NCBI GenBank assembly: GCA_934196125.1
Contig: CAKPVT010000025.1
Coordinates: 1 to 30,514 of the forward strand
DNA: 30,514 bases
From: an uncultured Streptococcus sp.
GTDB taxonomy: Bacteria > Bacillota > Bacilli > Lactobacillales > Streptococcaceae
Direction of reading: 5' to 3'
Part shown: positions 23,853-30,514 of the stretch, in pieces
Layout: every line of letters begins with the position of its first letter
How positions within the stretch are numbered: the stretch's first letter is position 1
Translations under genes and position numbers: made by a program
The notes under the pieces: generated by a model
Told to the model about the DNA's origin: nothing
The model's database searches: none
The model's input: only the letters and a program-made list of their open reading frames with translations

Positions 23853-24542
23853 ATGGCTAAAAAAAGCAAACAAATGCGTGCTGCACTTGAAAAAATCGAC
23901 AGCACAAAAGCTTACAGCGTAGAAGAAGCTGTAGCTCTTGCAAAAGAAACTAATTTCGCAAAATTTGATGCATCTGTAGAAGTTGCATACAAACTAAACA
24001 TTGACGTTCGTAAAGCAGACCAACAAATCCGTGGTGCAATGGTATTGCCAAACGGTACTGGTAAAACACAACGTGTTCTTGTATTTGCACGTGGTGCTAA
24101 AGCTGAAGAAGCTAAAGCTGCTGGTGCAGACTTCGTTGGTGAAGATGACCTTGTTGCTAAAATCAACGACGGTTGGCTTGACTTTGACGTAGTTATCGCT
24201 ACACCAGACATGATGGCTATCGTTGGACGTCTTGGACGTGTCCTTGGGCCTCGTAACCTTATGCCAAACCCTAAAACTGGTACAGTAACTATGGATGTTG
24301 CTAAAGCAATTGAAGAATCTAAAGGTGGTAAAATCACTTACCGTGCTGATAAAGCAGGTAACGTACAAGCTATCATCGGTAAAGTATCATTTGATGCAGA
24401 TAAATTGGTTGAAAACTTCAAAGCTATCCACGAAGTTATCGTTAAAGCTAAACCAGCTACTGCTAAAGGTACATACATGACTAACTTGTCTATCACAACT
24501 ACACAAGGTGTAGGTATCAAAGTAGATCCAAGTTCATTCTAA
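23853..24542 (+). CDS. rplA: 50S ribosomal protein L1
   Basis: This 229-residue protein is of normal length and ends in a clear terminator. The family motifs LNIDVRKADQQIRGAMVLPN and LGPRNLMPNPKTGT are present. L1 forms the mobile stalk at the ribosomal E site and helps release deacylated tRNA. It is also a translational repressor of its own operon, which fits the structure just upstream. AAGGAG at 23839-23844 serves the ATG. The long open frames on the other strand are shadows of its biased codon use. Confidence 0.98.
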   Translation: MAKKSKQMRAALEKIDSTKAYSVEEAVALAKETNFAKFDASVEVAYKLNIDVRKADQQIRGAMVLPNGTGKTQRVLVFARGAKAEEAKAAGADFVGEDDLVAKINDGWLDFDVVIATPDMMAIVGRLGRVLGPRNLMPNPKTGTVTMDVAKAIEESKGGKITYRADKAGNVQAIIGKVSFDADKLVENFKAIHEVIVKAKPATAKGTYMTNLSITTTQGVGIKVDPSSF

Positions 24543-24559
24543 TGTCATAATACAACAGA

Positions 24560-24588
24560 AAATCCGTTTCGCTGAAACGGATTTTTTT
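24560..24588 (+). terminator. Terminator of the rplK-rplA operon
   Basis: AAATCCGTTTC and GAAACGGATTT enclose a 3-nt loop and are followed by a T-run. It closes the ribosomal protein operon before the pyrH promoter. Confidence 0.9.
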
Positions 24589-24687
24589 ATGGACTGTGTG
24601 AATGACATAGAAAGCGAAAAAAGGGAGCATTTTGTCATTGTAACATCATGATTTTGAGACCTTGAATCTTTCAAAATTCAGAGAATT

Positions 24688-24715
24688 TTGCTAGGTAAAA
24701 CAGGTAAATTATGAT
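24688..24715 (+). promoter_or_regulatory. Probable pyrH promoter
   Basis: TTGCTA (24688-24693) and TATGAT (24710-24715) have a 16-bp spacer. An upstream inverted repeat (AATGACA near 24600 with TGTCATT near 24633) may be part of the control region. Confidence 0.5.
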
Positions 24716-24749
24716 AAAATAGTAAAGATAAAAGAAGGAGTAACTTGTA

Positions 24750-25487
24750 GTGGAACTTAAGTATAAACGTATTTTAATTAAATTATCTGGTGAAGCGTTA
24801 TCTGGTGAAAAAGGTGTGGGAATTGATCTTACAACCGTTCAAACTATTGCGAAAGAAATTGCTGAAGTACATAATTCAGGTGTTGAAATTGCTTTGGTTA
24901 TTGGTGGGGGAAATCTTTGGCGTGGAGAACCAGCTGCCGCAGCTGGTATGGACCGCGTACAAGCCGATTACACTGGTATGTTAGGTACAGTGATGAATGC
25001 CCTTGTAATGGCTGATAGCTTGCAACAATATGGAGTTGATACTCGTGTTCAAACAGCTATTCCAATGCAAAATGTAGCGGAACCTTATATTCGTGGTCGT
25101 GCACTTCGTCATCTTGAAAAAGGTCGCATTGTTATTTTTGGTGCTGGTATTGGTTCACCATACTTTTCAACAGATACAACAGCTGCCCTTCGTGCTGCTG
25201 AAATTGAAGCAGAAGCTATTTTAATGGCGAAAAATGGTGTTGATGGTGTCTATAATGCCGATCCTAAGAAAGATGCTAATGCCGTGAAATTCGATGAATT
25301 GACACATGGCGAAGTCATTCAACGTGGACTTAAAATTATGGATGCAACAGCTTCTACCCTTTCAATGGACAATGATATTGACCTTGTTGTCTTTAACATG
25401 AATGAAGCTGGTAATATTAAACGTGTTGTCTTTGGTGAAGCCATTGGTACAACTGTTTCAAATAAAGCTGAACACCACAAAAAATAA
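24750..25487 (+). CDS. pyrH: UMP kinase
   Basis: This 245-residue hexameric enzyme phosphorylates UMP to UDP with ATP in pyrimidine nucleotide synthesis. It belongs to the amino acid kinase fold and not to the NMP kinase fold. Visible signatures are LIKLSGEALSGEKG, VIGGGNLWRG, and the acceptor-site region GAGIGSPYFSTDT. The start is a GTG at 24750 with AAGGAG upstream. frr follows after 53 bp without a terminator, so the two form an operon. Confidence 0.97.
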   Translation: MELKYKRILIKLSGEALSGEKGVGIDLTTVQTIAKEIAEVHNSGVEIALVIGGGNLWRGEPAAAAGMDRVQADYTGMLGTVMNALVMADSLQQYGVDTRVQTAIPMQNVAEPYIRGRALRHLEKGRIVIFGAGIGSPYFSTDTTAALRAAEIEAEAILMAKNGVDGVYNADPKKDANAVKFDELTHGEVIQRGLKIMDATASTLSMDNDIDLVVFNMNEAGNIKRVVFGEAIGTTVSNKAEHHKK

Positions 25488-25540
25488 TTTATCAGCTCTG
25501 CTATTTTCCAAAAAATAAGAAATGAGGATTAATAAAATCT

Positions 25541-26098
25541 ATGGCTAATGCTATTATCGAAAAAGCTAAAGAACGCTTTGAACAATCACACAGTTCATTG
25601 GCACGCGAATTTGCAGCTATCCGTGCTGGTCGTGCTAACGCATCTCTTTTGGACCGTATCCAAGTAGAATACTACGGTGCCATGACACCACTTAATCAAT
25701 TGGCTTCTATCACAGTTCCAGAGGCACGTGTTCTTTTGATTTCACCATTTGATAAATCATCTTTGAAGGATATTGAACATGCTATCAATGCTTCAGACCT
25801 TGGTATTAACCCTGCTAACGATGGTTCAGTGATTCGTTTGGTTATTCCTGCGCTTACTGAAGAAACTCGTAAAGAACTTGCTAAAGAAGTTAAAAAAGTT
25901 GGTGAAAATGCTAAAGTTGCTATCCGTAATATCCGTCGTGATGCTATGGATGAAGCTAAAAAACAAGAAAAAGCTAAAGAAATCACTGAAGACGAATTGA
26001 AAGTTCTTGAAAAAGACATTCAAAAAGCAACTGACGAAGCTGTTAAACGCATCGATGCTATGACAGCTAACAAAGAAAAAGAATTGCTTGAAGTCTAA
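25541..26098 (+). CDS. frr: Ribosome recycling factor
   Basis: This 185-residue protein is of normal length. With EF-G and IF3 it splits the ribosome after termination. Typical segments are EFAAIRAGRANASLLDRIQV and VAIRNIRRDAMDEAKK. It is mostly charged long helices, as expected for the three-helix bundle of RRF. It follows pyrH in the same direction, the usual order in Firmicutes. Confidence 0.97.
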   Translation: MANAIIEKAKERFEQSHSSLAREFAAIRAGRANASLLDRIQVEYYGAMTPLNQLASITVPEARVLLISPFDKSSLKDIEHAINASDLGINPANDGSVIRLVIPALTEETRKELAKEVKKVGENAKVAIRNIRRDAMDEAKKQEKAKEITEDELKVLEKDIQKATDEAVKRIDAMTANKEKELLEV

Positions 26099-26433
26099 TC
26101 AAAAGAAGGTATGGGGAATGGGGTTATAAAAGCTGATTTATCAGCGTATTAGAACCCACTCAATAGTGATTGATTGCTCAAACAATTGAGAATTGTTTGA
26201 GGTTGGAAATCTAGCTTGCAAAGCAAGCGTCAAAAAGTGCCGAATCAATTGTGTATGGGAAACTCTAAGTTGACTAAAGTTGGTAATCGCTGTTTTAATA
26301 TTTTTTGACAGCGACCTTCAACAATCTATCCCCAGATTGTTGAAGTCCAAACTATTGCGTCTTGCTTATTACAACTACATAATTAATGAGGCTGAGCACT
26401 TTTGTCTCAGCCCTTTTATAAAGGAAAGAATAC
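26099..26433 (+). other. Intergenic region with several hairpins between frr and cvfB
   Basis: This 335-bp stretch has no open frame. It holds GCTGAT/ATCAGC, the 11-bp perfect stem CTCAAACAATT/AATTGTTTGAG (26177-26201), the 12-bp perfect stem CTTCAACAATCT/AGATTGTTGAAG (26316-26345), and GGCTGAG/CTCAGCC just before the start region of cvfB. A possible promoter is TTGCGT (26355) with CATAAT (26378), 17 bp apart. The stems may be terminators, RNA elements or relics of a repeat. Confidence 0.5.
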
Positions 26434-27300
26434 ATGAATAATTTACTTGCCACTATTATCACAGGTCTTGTGATTGATGAGAATGCGAAAGCGTATTTTG
26501 TGCAAAAAGATGGCGTGACTTTTATGCTAGATAAGGCAGAAGGTGAGCATAAGATTGGCGATATGATTAAAGGGTTTGCTTATACTGATGTGCACCAAAA
26601 AGCTCGTTTGACAACAGCTGACGTTGCCACAACACGTACGACTTATGGTTGGGGTGTCGTGACAGAAGTACGTCGTGATTTGGGTGTCTTTTTGGACACT
26701 GGACTTGCGGATAAGCAGTTTGTTGTTTCACTTGATGTGTTGCCAGATATGAAGGAATTGTGGCCTAAAAAAGGTGATAAACTCTATGTTCATCTGGACG
26801 TGGATAAAAAAGACCGTATCTGGGCAATTCCAGCGCAGCCAGAAGTTTTCCAAAAAATGGCTGGACCTGCTTACAATAATATGCAAAATGAAAAATTGCG
26901 CGCTATTGTCTATCGTTTGAAACTATCTGGAACATTTGTTTATCTCCCAGATAATAACATGCTTGGCTTTATTCATCCAAGTGAACGTTATGCTGAGCCA
27001 CGTCTTGGTGAAGAAGTAACGGCACGTGTCATTGGTTTTCGCGAAGTTGACCGTACGCTTAATTTGTCATTGAAACCACGTTCGTTTGAAATGTTGGAAA
27101 ATGATTCCCAAATGATTTTGACGTATTTACAATCAAATGGTGGTTTTATGACCTTGAATGACAAATCATCGCCAGCTGATATTAAAGCAACGTTTGGCAT
27201 CTCAAAAGGTCAGTTTAAAAAAGTGCTTGGCGGCTTGATGAAAGCACGAAAAGTCAAACAAGACCAATTCGGAACAGAATTAATTGACGAAGAAAAATAG
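26434..27300 (+). CDS. cvfB: CvfB-type S1 RNA-binding protein
   Basis: This 288-residue protein carries repeated S1/OB-type RNA-binding domains followed by a winged-helix-like end (SSPADIKATFGISKGQFKKVLGGLM). It fits the conserved virulence factor B family, first described in Staphylococcus and in streptococci near frr. It likely binds RNA and affects expression of virulence or surface genes. The ATG at 26434 has AAAGGAAAG upstream. Neighbours frr and msrA fit the streptococcal order. Confidence 0.85.
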   Translation: MNNLLATIITGLVIDENAKAYFVQKDGVTFMLDKAEGEHKIGDMIKGFAYTDVHQKARLTTADVATTRTTYGWGVVTEVRRDLGVFLDTGLADKQFVVSLDVLPDMKELWPKKGDKLYVHLDVDKKDRIWAIPAQPEVFQKMAGPAYNNMQNEKLRAIVYRLKLSGTFVYLPDNNMLGFIHPSERYAEPRLGEEVTARVIGFREVDRTLNLSLKPRSFEMLENDSQMILTYLQSNGGFMTLNDKSSPADIKATFGISKGQFKKVLGGLMKARKVKQDQFGTELIDEEK

Positions 27301-27534
27301 CTTTGAAAAAGAACGCTGATGTTTTAGAAAGTGATGAATAGTGTTTTTTGAGCAATAAAAACCTTGTCCAAAAAAGCTTAAGGTTGGGAATTAAATAAAC
27401 TTGCTATTTAGTTTTCGGACTCGAGAAAAAAGTATCCACTGGATAACTCGCTTTTCGGTTTTTAGGCTCGAGAAAAAATGTCCACTGGACATTTTTTTGC
27501 TATAATATATTCACCATATTTTGGAGGTCACAGG
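27301..27534 (+). other. Region between cvfB and msrA with a duplicated motif and terminator
   Basis: CTCGAGAAAAAA followed by a TCCACTGGA core occurs twice, at 27420-27443 and 27467-27489, each preceded at some distance by TTTTCGG. The second copy forms AAAAAATGTCC/GGACATTTTTT (27473-27497), a terminator usable on both strands. TGCTATAAT (27498-27506) is an extended -10 for msrA, right after that stem. Confidence 0.6.
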
Positions 27535-28044
27535 ATGGAACGTGCGATTTTTGCGGGTGGTTGTTTTTGGTGCATGGTACAACCTTTTGAAGAGCAAGAG
27601 GGGATTCTATCTGTTCGTTCGGGTTATACTGGGGGATATGTTACAAATCCCACTTATGAGCAGGTTAAGGCGCATGAGACTGGTCATACAGAAGCGGTAG
27701 AAATCATTTTTGATGAGGAAAAGATTTCTTATGCGGATTTAGTTGAGATTTATTGGGCACAGACGGACCCAACGGATGCTTTCGGTCAGTTTGAAGACCG
27801 TGGTGATAATTACCGCCCTGTTATTTTTTATAGTGATGAGCGTCAGCGTCAAATAGCAGAGCAGTCAAAGGTAGTTTTGCAAGTTTTAGGTCGTTTTAAA
27901 GAGCCAATCGTAACAGCAATTGAGCCAGTTCAACCATTTTATTGGGCAGAAGATTACCATCAAGGTTTTTACAAGAAAAATCCTGAGCACTATGCCGAAA
28001 GTAGTGCTATTAGACATCAATTTTTAAAGGAGAATTGGCAATGA
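27535..28044 (+). CDS. msrA: Peptide-methionine (S)-S-oxide reductase
   Basis: This 169-residue cytoplasmic enzyme repairs methionine-S-sulfoxide in proteins after oxidative damage. The active site GCFWC contains the catalytic Cys10. YTGGYVTNPTYEQV and WAQTDPTDAFGQFEDRG are also hallmarks. The frame extends upstream to 27478, but TTTGGAGG before the ATG at 27535 and the usual MsrA start decide for the shorter form. The stop overlaps the next start in an ATGA, so the downstream gene is coupled. Confidence 0.97.
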   Translation: MERAIFAGGCFWCMVQPFEEQEGILSVRSGYTGGYVTNPTYEQVKAHETGHTEAVEIIFDEEKISYADLVEIYWAQTDPTDAFGQFEDRGDNYRPVIFYSDERQRQIAEQSKVVLQVLGRFKEPIVTAIEPVQPFYWAEDYHQGFYKKNPEHYAESSAIRHQFLKENWQ

Positions 28045-28256
28045 GAAAATCATTTTATACTTGGTTAATGACGCAACGTAATCCTAAAAGTCATGAGCCA
28101 GTAGCCATTTTAGCGGATTTAGTTTTTGATGATACAACTTTTCCGAAACATACTGACAATTTTGAAACTATTAGTCGTTATTTGGAAGATGAAGCAGATT
28201 TTGCCTTTAATCTTAGCGAATTCGACAAAATTTGGGAAGAATACTTAGCGCATTAA
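28041..28256 (+). CDS. YozE family protein (UPF0346)
   Basis: This 71-residue protein starts MRKSFYTWLMTQRNP, the hallmark of the YozE/UPF0346 family of small helical Firmicutes proteins with unknown function. AAGGAG precedes the ATG at 28041. An in-frame ATG at 28035 is too close to that site and was rejected. It overlaps msrA by 4 bp. Confidence 0.9.
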   Translation: MRKSFYTWLMTQRNPKSHEPVAILADLVFDDTTFPKHTDNFETISRYLEDEADFAFNLSEFDKIWEEYLAH

Positions 28257-28305
28257 GAGGTGAATCATTTCTTTTTTGTTTAACAAACCTGATACAATAT
28301 CATAA

Positions 28306-28368
28306 GAAATTTATTCTCTGTGAATTTGCGTGAATCGGCTAAAGAAGCAGGGGTAGAGAATAAATTTC
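28306..28368 (+). repeat. 14-bp perfect inverted repeat with a 35-nt loop
   Basis: GAAATTTATTCTCT (28306-28319) and AGAGAATAAATTTC (28355-28368) are perfect complements. A -10-like TACAAT lies at 28293-28298, so an RNA could start right at the stem. It sits at the front of the decayed membrane-protein fragment. Confidence 0.5.
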
Positions 28369-28606
28369 TCAAATTTCGAGTTTTGTGTTTGCTGTTGCTG
28401 AAGCAACAAGAACGTTAGGTGCTGTTGTTGTAGGTTTCTTTGTTCATGGTTTGTTGGATATGACGTATGTTATCCAAATTTTCTTCTCTTTGATAGTTAT
28501 TATTTTGATTGACTGGTTGGTTTTTTCGCTAACATTTCTACTTTTAGGTATTGTATTAATGCTTTTAGCTCCGCTTTTAATTTTGAAGCGCAATGATTTG
28601 ACATAA
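28322..28606 (+). pseudogene. Remnant of a polytopic membrane protein
   Basis: From 28364 to the TAA at 28604-28606 the frame encodes about 80 residues with several hydrophobic segments (GAVVVGFFVHGLLD, LIVIILIDWLVF, LLLGIVLMLLAPLLI), as in the end of an MFS-type transporter. Stops at 28331, 28340 and 28361 close the frame upstream, while a second frame there (VNLRESAKEAGVENKFLKF) looks protein-like. No start codon with a ribosome binding site is present. It is most likely the frameshifted, truncated 3' end of an old transporter gene. A GTG at 28385 could start a 73-residue protein, but there is no support for it. Confidence 0.5.
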
Positions 28607-28617
28607 AGATAGTTAAG

Positions 28618-28641
28618 AAATCACGCAAGTCGTGATTTTTT
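28618..28641 (+). terminator. Intrinsic terminator before phoH
   Basis: AAATCACG and CGTGATTT enclose a 5-nt loop and are followed by a T-run. A TATAAT at 28655-28660 just behind it is likely the -10 box for phoH; its -35 is weak. Confidence 0.75.
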
Positions 28642-28695
28642 ACGTTAAATAAGCTATAATAGGCTTATCAAACACAAAAGAAAGAGGGACTCTAT

Positions 28696-29766
28696 TTGCA
28701 AGAGTATTCTGTTGAGATAACATTAAATCATCCTGATGACGTATTGGCGTTGTTTGGGTCAAATGAACGTCATTTGAAGCTGATTGAAGATAATCTTGGC
28801 GTTATTATCCATGCACGAACTGAGCGTGTGCAAATTTTGGGAGACGATGAGGAAAGTGTCGAGCTTGCGCGTGTGACTATCCAAGCGCTTTTAGTTTTGG
28901 TTTCGCGTGGTATGCTGGTTAATACATCAGACGTTGTGACAGCTCTTTCCATGGCACAAAATGGTTCAATTGATAAATTTGTTGCACTTTACGAAGAAGA
29001 GATTATTAAAGATAATTCTGGAAAGCCTATCCGTGTTAAAACTTTGGGACAAAAAGTTTACGTGGATAGTGTCAAATCACATGATGTGGTTTTTGGGATT
29101 GGACCAGCAGGAACTGGGAAAACTTTCTTGGCAGTAACTTTAGCGGTGACAGCTCTCAAACGTGGACAGGTCAAACGTATTATTTTAACGCGTCCAGCTG
29201 TTGAAGCTGGTGAAAGTCTTGGCTTTTTACCAGGGGATTTGAAAGAAAAAGTTGACCCTTATCTTCGTCCAGTTTATGATGCCCTTTATCAAATTTTAGG
29301 AAAAGAGCAAACAACACGTTTAATGGAACGTGATATTATTGAAATTGCTCCGCTGGCTTATATGCGTGGACGAACACTTGATGATGCTTTTGTGATTCTT
29401 GATGAAGCACAAAATACGACAATTATGCAAATGAAGATGTTCTTGACACGCCTTGGTTTCAATTCGAAAATGATTGTTAACGGTGACACTAGCCAGATTG
29501 ACTTGCCTAAAAAAGTTAAATCTGGTCTGATTGATGCGACTGAAAAATTACAACACATTAAACAGATTGATTTTGTTCATTTTTCAGCTAATGACGTTGT
29601 TCGTCATCCAGTTGTTGCTGAAATCATCAATGCTTATGAAAAAGCTGCACCAAAACAGCGCAGCCATTCTCCAAAAGCGTCAGAAGAAGCTGTGGCTGAA
29701 TCGGTTTTTACAAGCTATGAAACCATTGGTCAACCAGCTAGTGATAAAGAAGCAAATAATGATTAG
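28696..29766 (+). CDS. phoH: PhoH family ATPase
   Basis: This 356-residue protein has a small KH-like domain at the N-terminus (to about residue 100). The PhoH ATPase domain follows, with Walker A GPAGTGKTF, RPAVEAGESLGFLPGD and Walker B FVILDEAQN. It belongs to a family tied to phosphate starvation in E. coli and to RNA metabolism with YbeY in many bacteria. The start is a TTG at 28696 with AAAGAGGGA upstream. The C-terminal 40 residues are polar and variable. The gene is complete. Confidence 0.95.
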   Translation: MQEYSVEITLNHPDDVLALFGSNERHLKLIEDNLGVIIHARTERVQILGDDEESVELARVTIQALLVLVSRGMLVNTSDVVTALSMAQNGSIDKFVALYEEEIIKDNSGKPIRVKTLGQKVYVDSVKSHDVVFGIGPAGTGKTFLAVTLAVTALKRGQVKRIILTRPAVEAGESLGFLPGDLKEKVDPYLRPVYDALYQILGKEQTTRLMERDIIEIAPLAYMRGRTLDDAFVILDEAQNTTIMQMKMFLTRLGFNSKMIVNGDTSQIDLPKKVKSGLIDATEKLQHIKQIDFVHFSANDVVRHPVVAEIINAYEKAAPKQRSHSPKASEEAVAESVFTSYETIGQPASDKEANND

Positions 29767-29960
29767 AAAAGGGCTCTTTGTCAACTGTAGTGGGTGGCAA
29801 AGTTAAGCTCTAGAGGCTGGGCAAAAACTAGCTTCAGAATACAAAAAAACGAGTATTTCCGTAGTTGGAGCTACTCGTTTTCCTATGTCATGGTTTATAT
29901 CATAAAAAAACAACTAGAAAGCCATGACGATGCTCTCTTTATCGACCACATATAAAAAGG
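29767..29960 (-). mobile_element. Remnant of an ISL3-type insertion sequence
   Basis: GGGCTCTTTGTCAACTGTAG, continuing to about 29795, closely resembles the terminal repeat of ISL3/IS1167/IS1193-like elements in streptococci. It begins 4 bp after the phoH stop. Further in, AAAACGAGTA/TACTCGTTTT (29846-29881) forms a bidirectional terminator, and GTCATGG/CCATGAC (29887-29928) a second hairpin. On the reverse strand a short frame ending YVVDKESIVMAF may be the tail of the transposase. Nearly all of the transposase gene and the other end are missing. Confidence 0.6.
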
Positions 29961-29962
29961 CT

Positions 29963-30000
29963 GTTGTTTATGACAAAAAAACAGTTATTTATGATAAAAA
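29963..30000 (+). promoter_or_regulatory. Two direct repeats upstream of the surface-protein promoter
   Basis: GTTGTTTATGACAAAAA (29963-29979) and GTTATTTATGATAAAAA (29984-30000) differ in two positions and are spaced by 21 bp, two turns of the helix. The second ends 11 bp before the -35 box. This is the usual geometry of an activator dimer or of a LytTR-type response regulator. Confidence 0.5.
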
Positions 30001-30011
30001 GGTTGATATAC

Positions 30012-30048
30012 TTGACTTTTCGGGGGGGGGGTATAATATAATTATAAT
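30012..30048 (+). promoter_or_regulatory. Promoter with a G10 tract in its spacer
   Basis: TTGACT (30012-30017) is followed by TTTC, ten G (30022-30031) and three overlapping or adjacent TATAAT boxes (30032, 30037 and 30043). The spacer is 14 bp to the first box and 19 bp to the second. Gain or loss of G residues would move both toward or away from the optimal 17 bp, so promoter strength should depend on tract length. Confidence 0.75.
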
Positions 30049-30100
30049 GCATTTTATGATGTATTATAATGTATATATTAATATGAAGGGAAAAAATTAG

Positions 30101-30514
30101 ATGTCTTCAAAATTTTCATCTGCATTTGTGGTGACACTGTTACTGTCGCATACGGTATTAGCTCCATTGACAGCCGTTGCACAAGAACAAGACGCATCAC
30201 CGCAACAAGTACAAAAAACAACCGATTCAAATTCAAATGAGTCAGTAGAAGCTGCGCAAAAAGAGGGGGCAGAGTCCATTGATGATGGGAAGCCTGATAA
30301 AACACCTCAAGACGCATCACCGCAACAAGTACAAGGAACAACCGATTCAACTTTAAATGAGTCAGCAGAAGCTGCGCAAAGAGCGGTGGCAGACCCTATT
30401 GATAATTGGATGCCTGATAAAGCACTTCAAGCTGCAGTAGCTAAGGTCTTAAAATTGGACGTGTCACAAATAACTAAAGCTGATATGTCACGATTAATAA
30501 GCATGAATGGTAAT
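30101..30514 (+). CDS. Secreted surface protein, likely internalin-like (3' partial)
   Basis: The first 138 residues are present and the frame is still open at the window edge. Residues 1-28 form a signal peptide (FVVTLLLSHTVLAPLTAVAQ) with a probable cut after AVA. Two 40-residue repeats with QDASPQQVQ cover residues 30-109. After that comes DNWMPDKALQAAVAKVLKL, a typical lead-in to the leucine-rich repeats of internalin-like surface proteins, and DVSQITKADMSRLISMNG fits the first repeats. GAAGGGA upstream supports the ATG at 30101. The promoter has a G10 tract, so expression may be phase-variable. A C-terminal LPXTG or similar anchor would lie outside the window. Confidence 0.8.
   Translation, partial: MSSKFSSAFVVTLLLSHTVLAPLTAVAQEQDASPQQVQKTTDSNSNESVEAAQKEGAESIDDGKPDKTPQDASPQQVQGTTDSTLNESAEAAQRAVADPIDNWMPDKALQAAVAKVLKLDVSQITKADMSRLISMNGN
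30188..30427 (+). repeat. Two tandem 120-bp repeats in the surface-protein gene
   Basis: Positions 30188-30307 and 30308-30427 align base for base with a period of exactly 120 bp. The first half of each copy is nearly identical, while the second half differs more (EGAESIDDGKPDK against RAVADPIDNWMPDK). The length is a multiple of three, so changes in copy number would keep the frame. Confidence 0.85.

Noticed and set aside
23912..24520. Several long open frames on the minus strand of rplA, and one on the minus strand of rplK
   Set aside because: They arise from the strong codon bias of ribosomal protein genes, have no ribosome binding sites and resemble no protein.
27478..27534. Longer start for msrA
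   Set aside because: It would begin in the terminator stem and before the -10 box; MsrA proteins start close to the GCFWC motif, as the ATG at 27535 gives.
30101..30350. Minus-strand open frames opposite the surface protein
   Set aside because: They mirror the repeats of the real gene, lack ribosome binding sites and have no recognisable content.
1..30514. CRISPR arrays, tRNA or rRNA genes
   Set aside because: No regular short repeats with unique spacers and no tRNA-like cloverleaf or rRNA sequence was seen.

Overview
The window looks like Gram-positive, low-GC chromosomal DNA from a Streptococcus. The evidence is the order rplK-rplA-pyrH-frr-cvfB-msrA-yozE family-phoH, LPXTG surface proteins, and a pCF10-like conjugation system. 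A member of the S. bovis/equinus group or a relative of S. agalactiae would fit, but the sequence alone does not settle the species.

Positions 1 to about 22,870 are the right-hand part of an integrative conjugative element (ICE). From left to right it holds the end of one LPXTG protein and one complete LPXTG protein, a long hairpin, and a type IV secretion (T4SS) operon. That operon encodes a small VirB2-like protein, a VirB6/TrbL-like protein, PrgI/VirB3-like, VirB4, a cell-wall hydrolase, two VirB8-like membrane proteins, PcfB and a VirD4-type coupling protein. A very large Toprim/ArdC/metallopeptidase protein and small accessory genes follow. Then come a likely oriT, MobC and a MOB_P relaxase, and at the end a Mutator-type DDE transposase (ISLre2/UPF0236-like) instead of an integrase. 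This combination is the hallmark of the TnGBS family, which inserts just upstream of sigma-A promoters. The likely right end lies 15-17 bp upstream of a -35 box, as that rule predicts. A TIR-domain gene with its own terminator sits as cargo inside the T4SS operon.

Positions about 22,870-23,160 hold a pair of promoters and terminators that face each other. They predict a forward RNA of about 150 nt and an antisense RNA of about 70 nt, with no visible toxin gene. Positions 23,165-29,766 are core genome: the L11-L1 operon with one strong and one weaker L1-binding-like structure, UMP kinase and ribosome recycling factor, CvfB, MsrA, a YozE-family protein, a decayed membrane-protein fragment and PhoH.

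After phoH there is a remnant of an ISL3-type insertion sequence. It is followed by the start of a secreted, internalin-like surface protein. The promoter of that gene has ten consecutive G residues between its -35 and -10 boxes, which suggests a phase-variable switch. The ICE probably works as one unit: surface adhesins for contact, a wall hydrolase and T4SS channel for transfer, MobC and relaxase for DNA processing at oriT, and the DDE transposase for excision and insertion.
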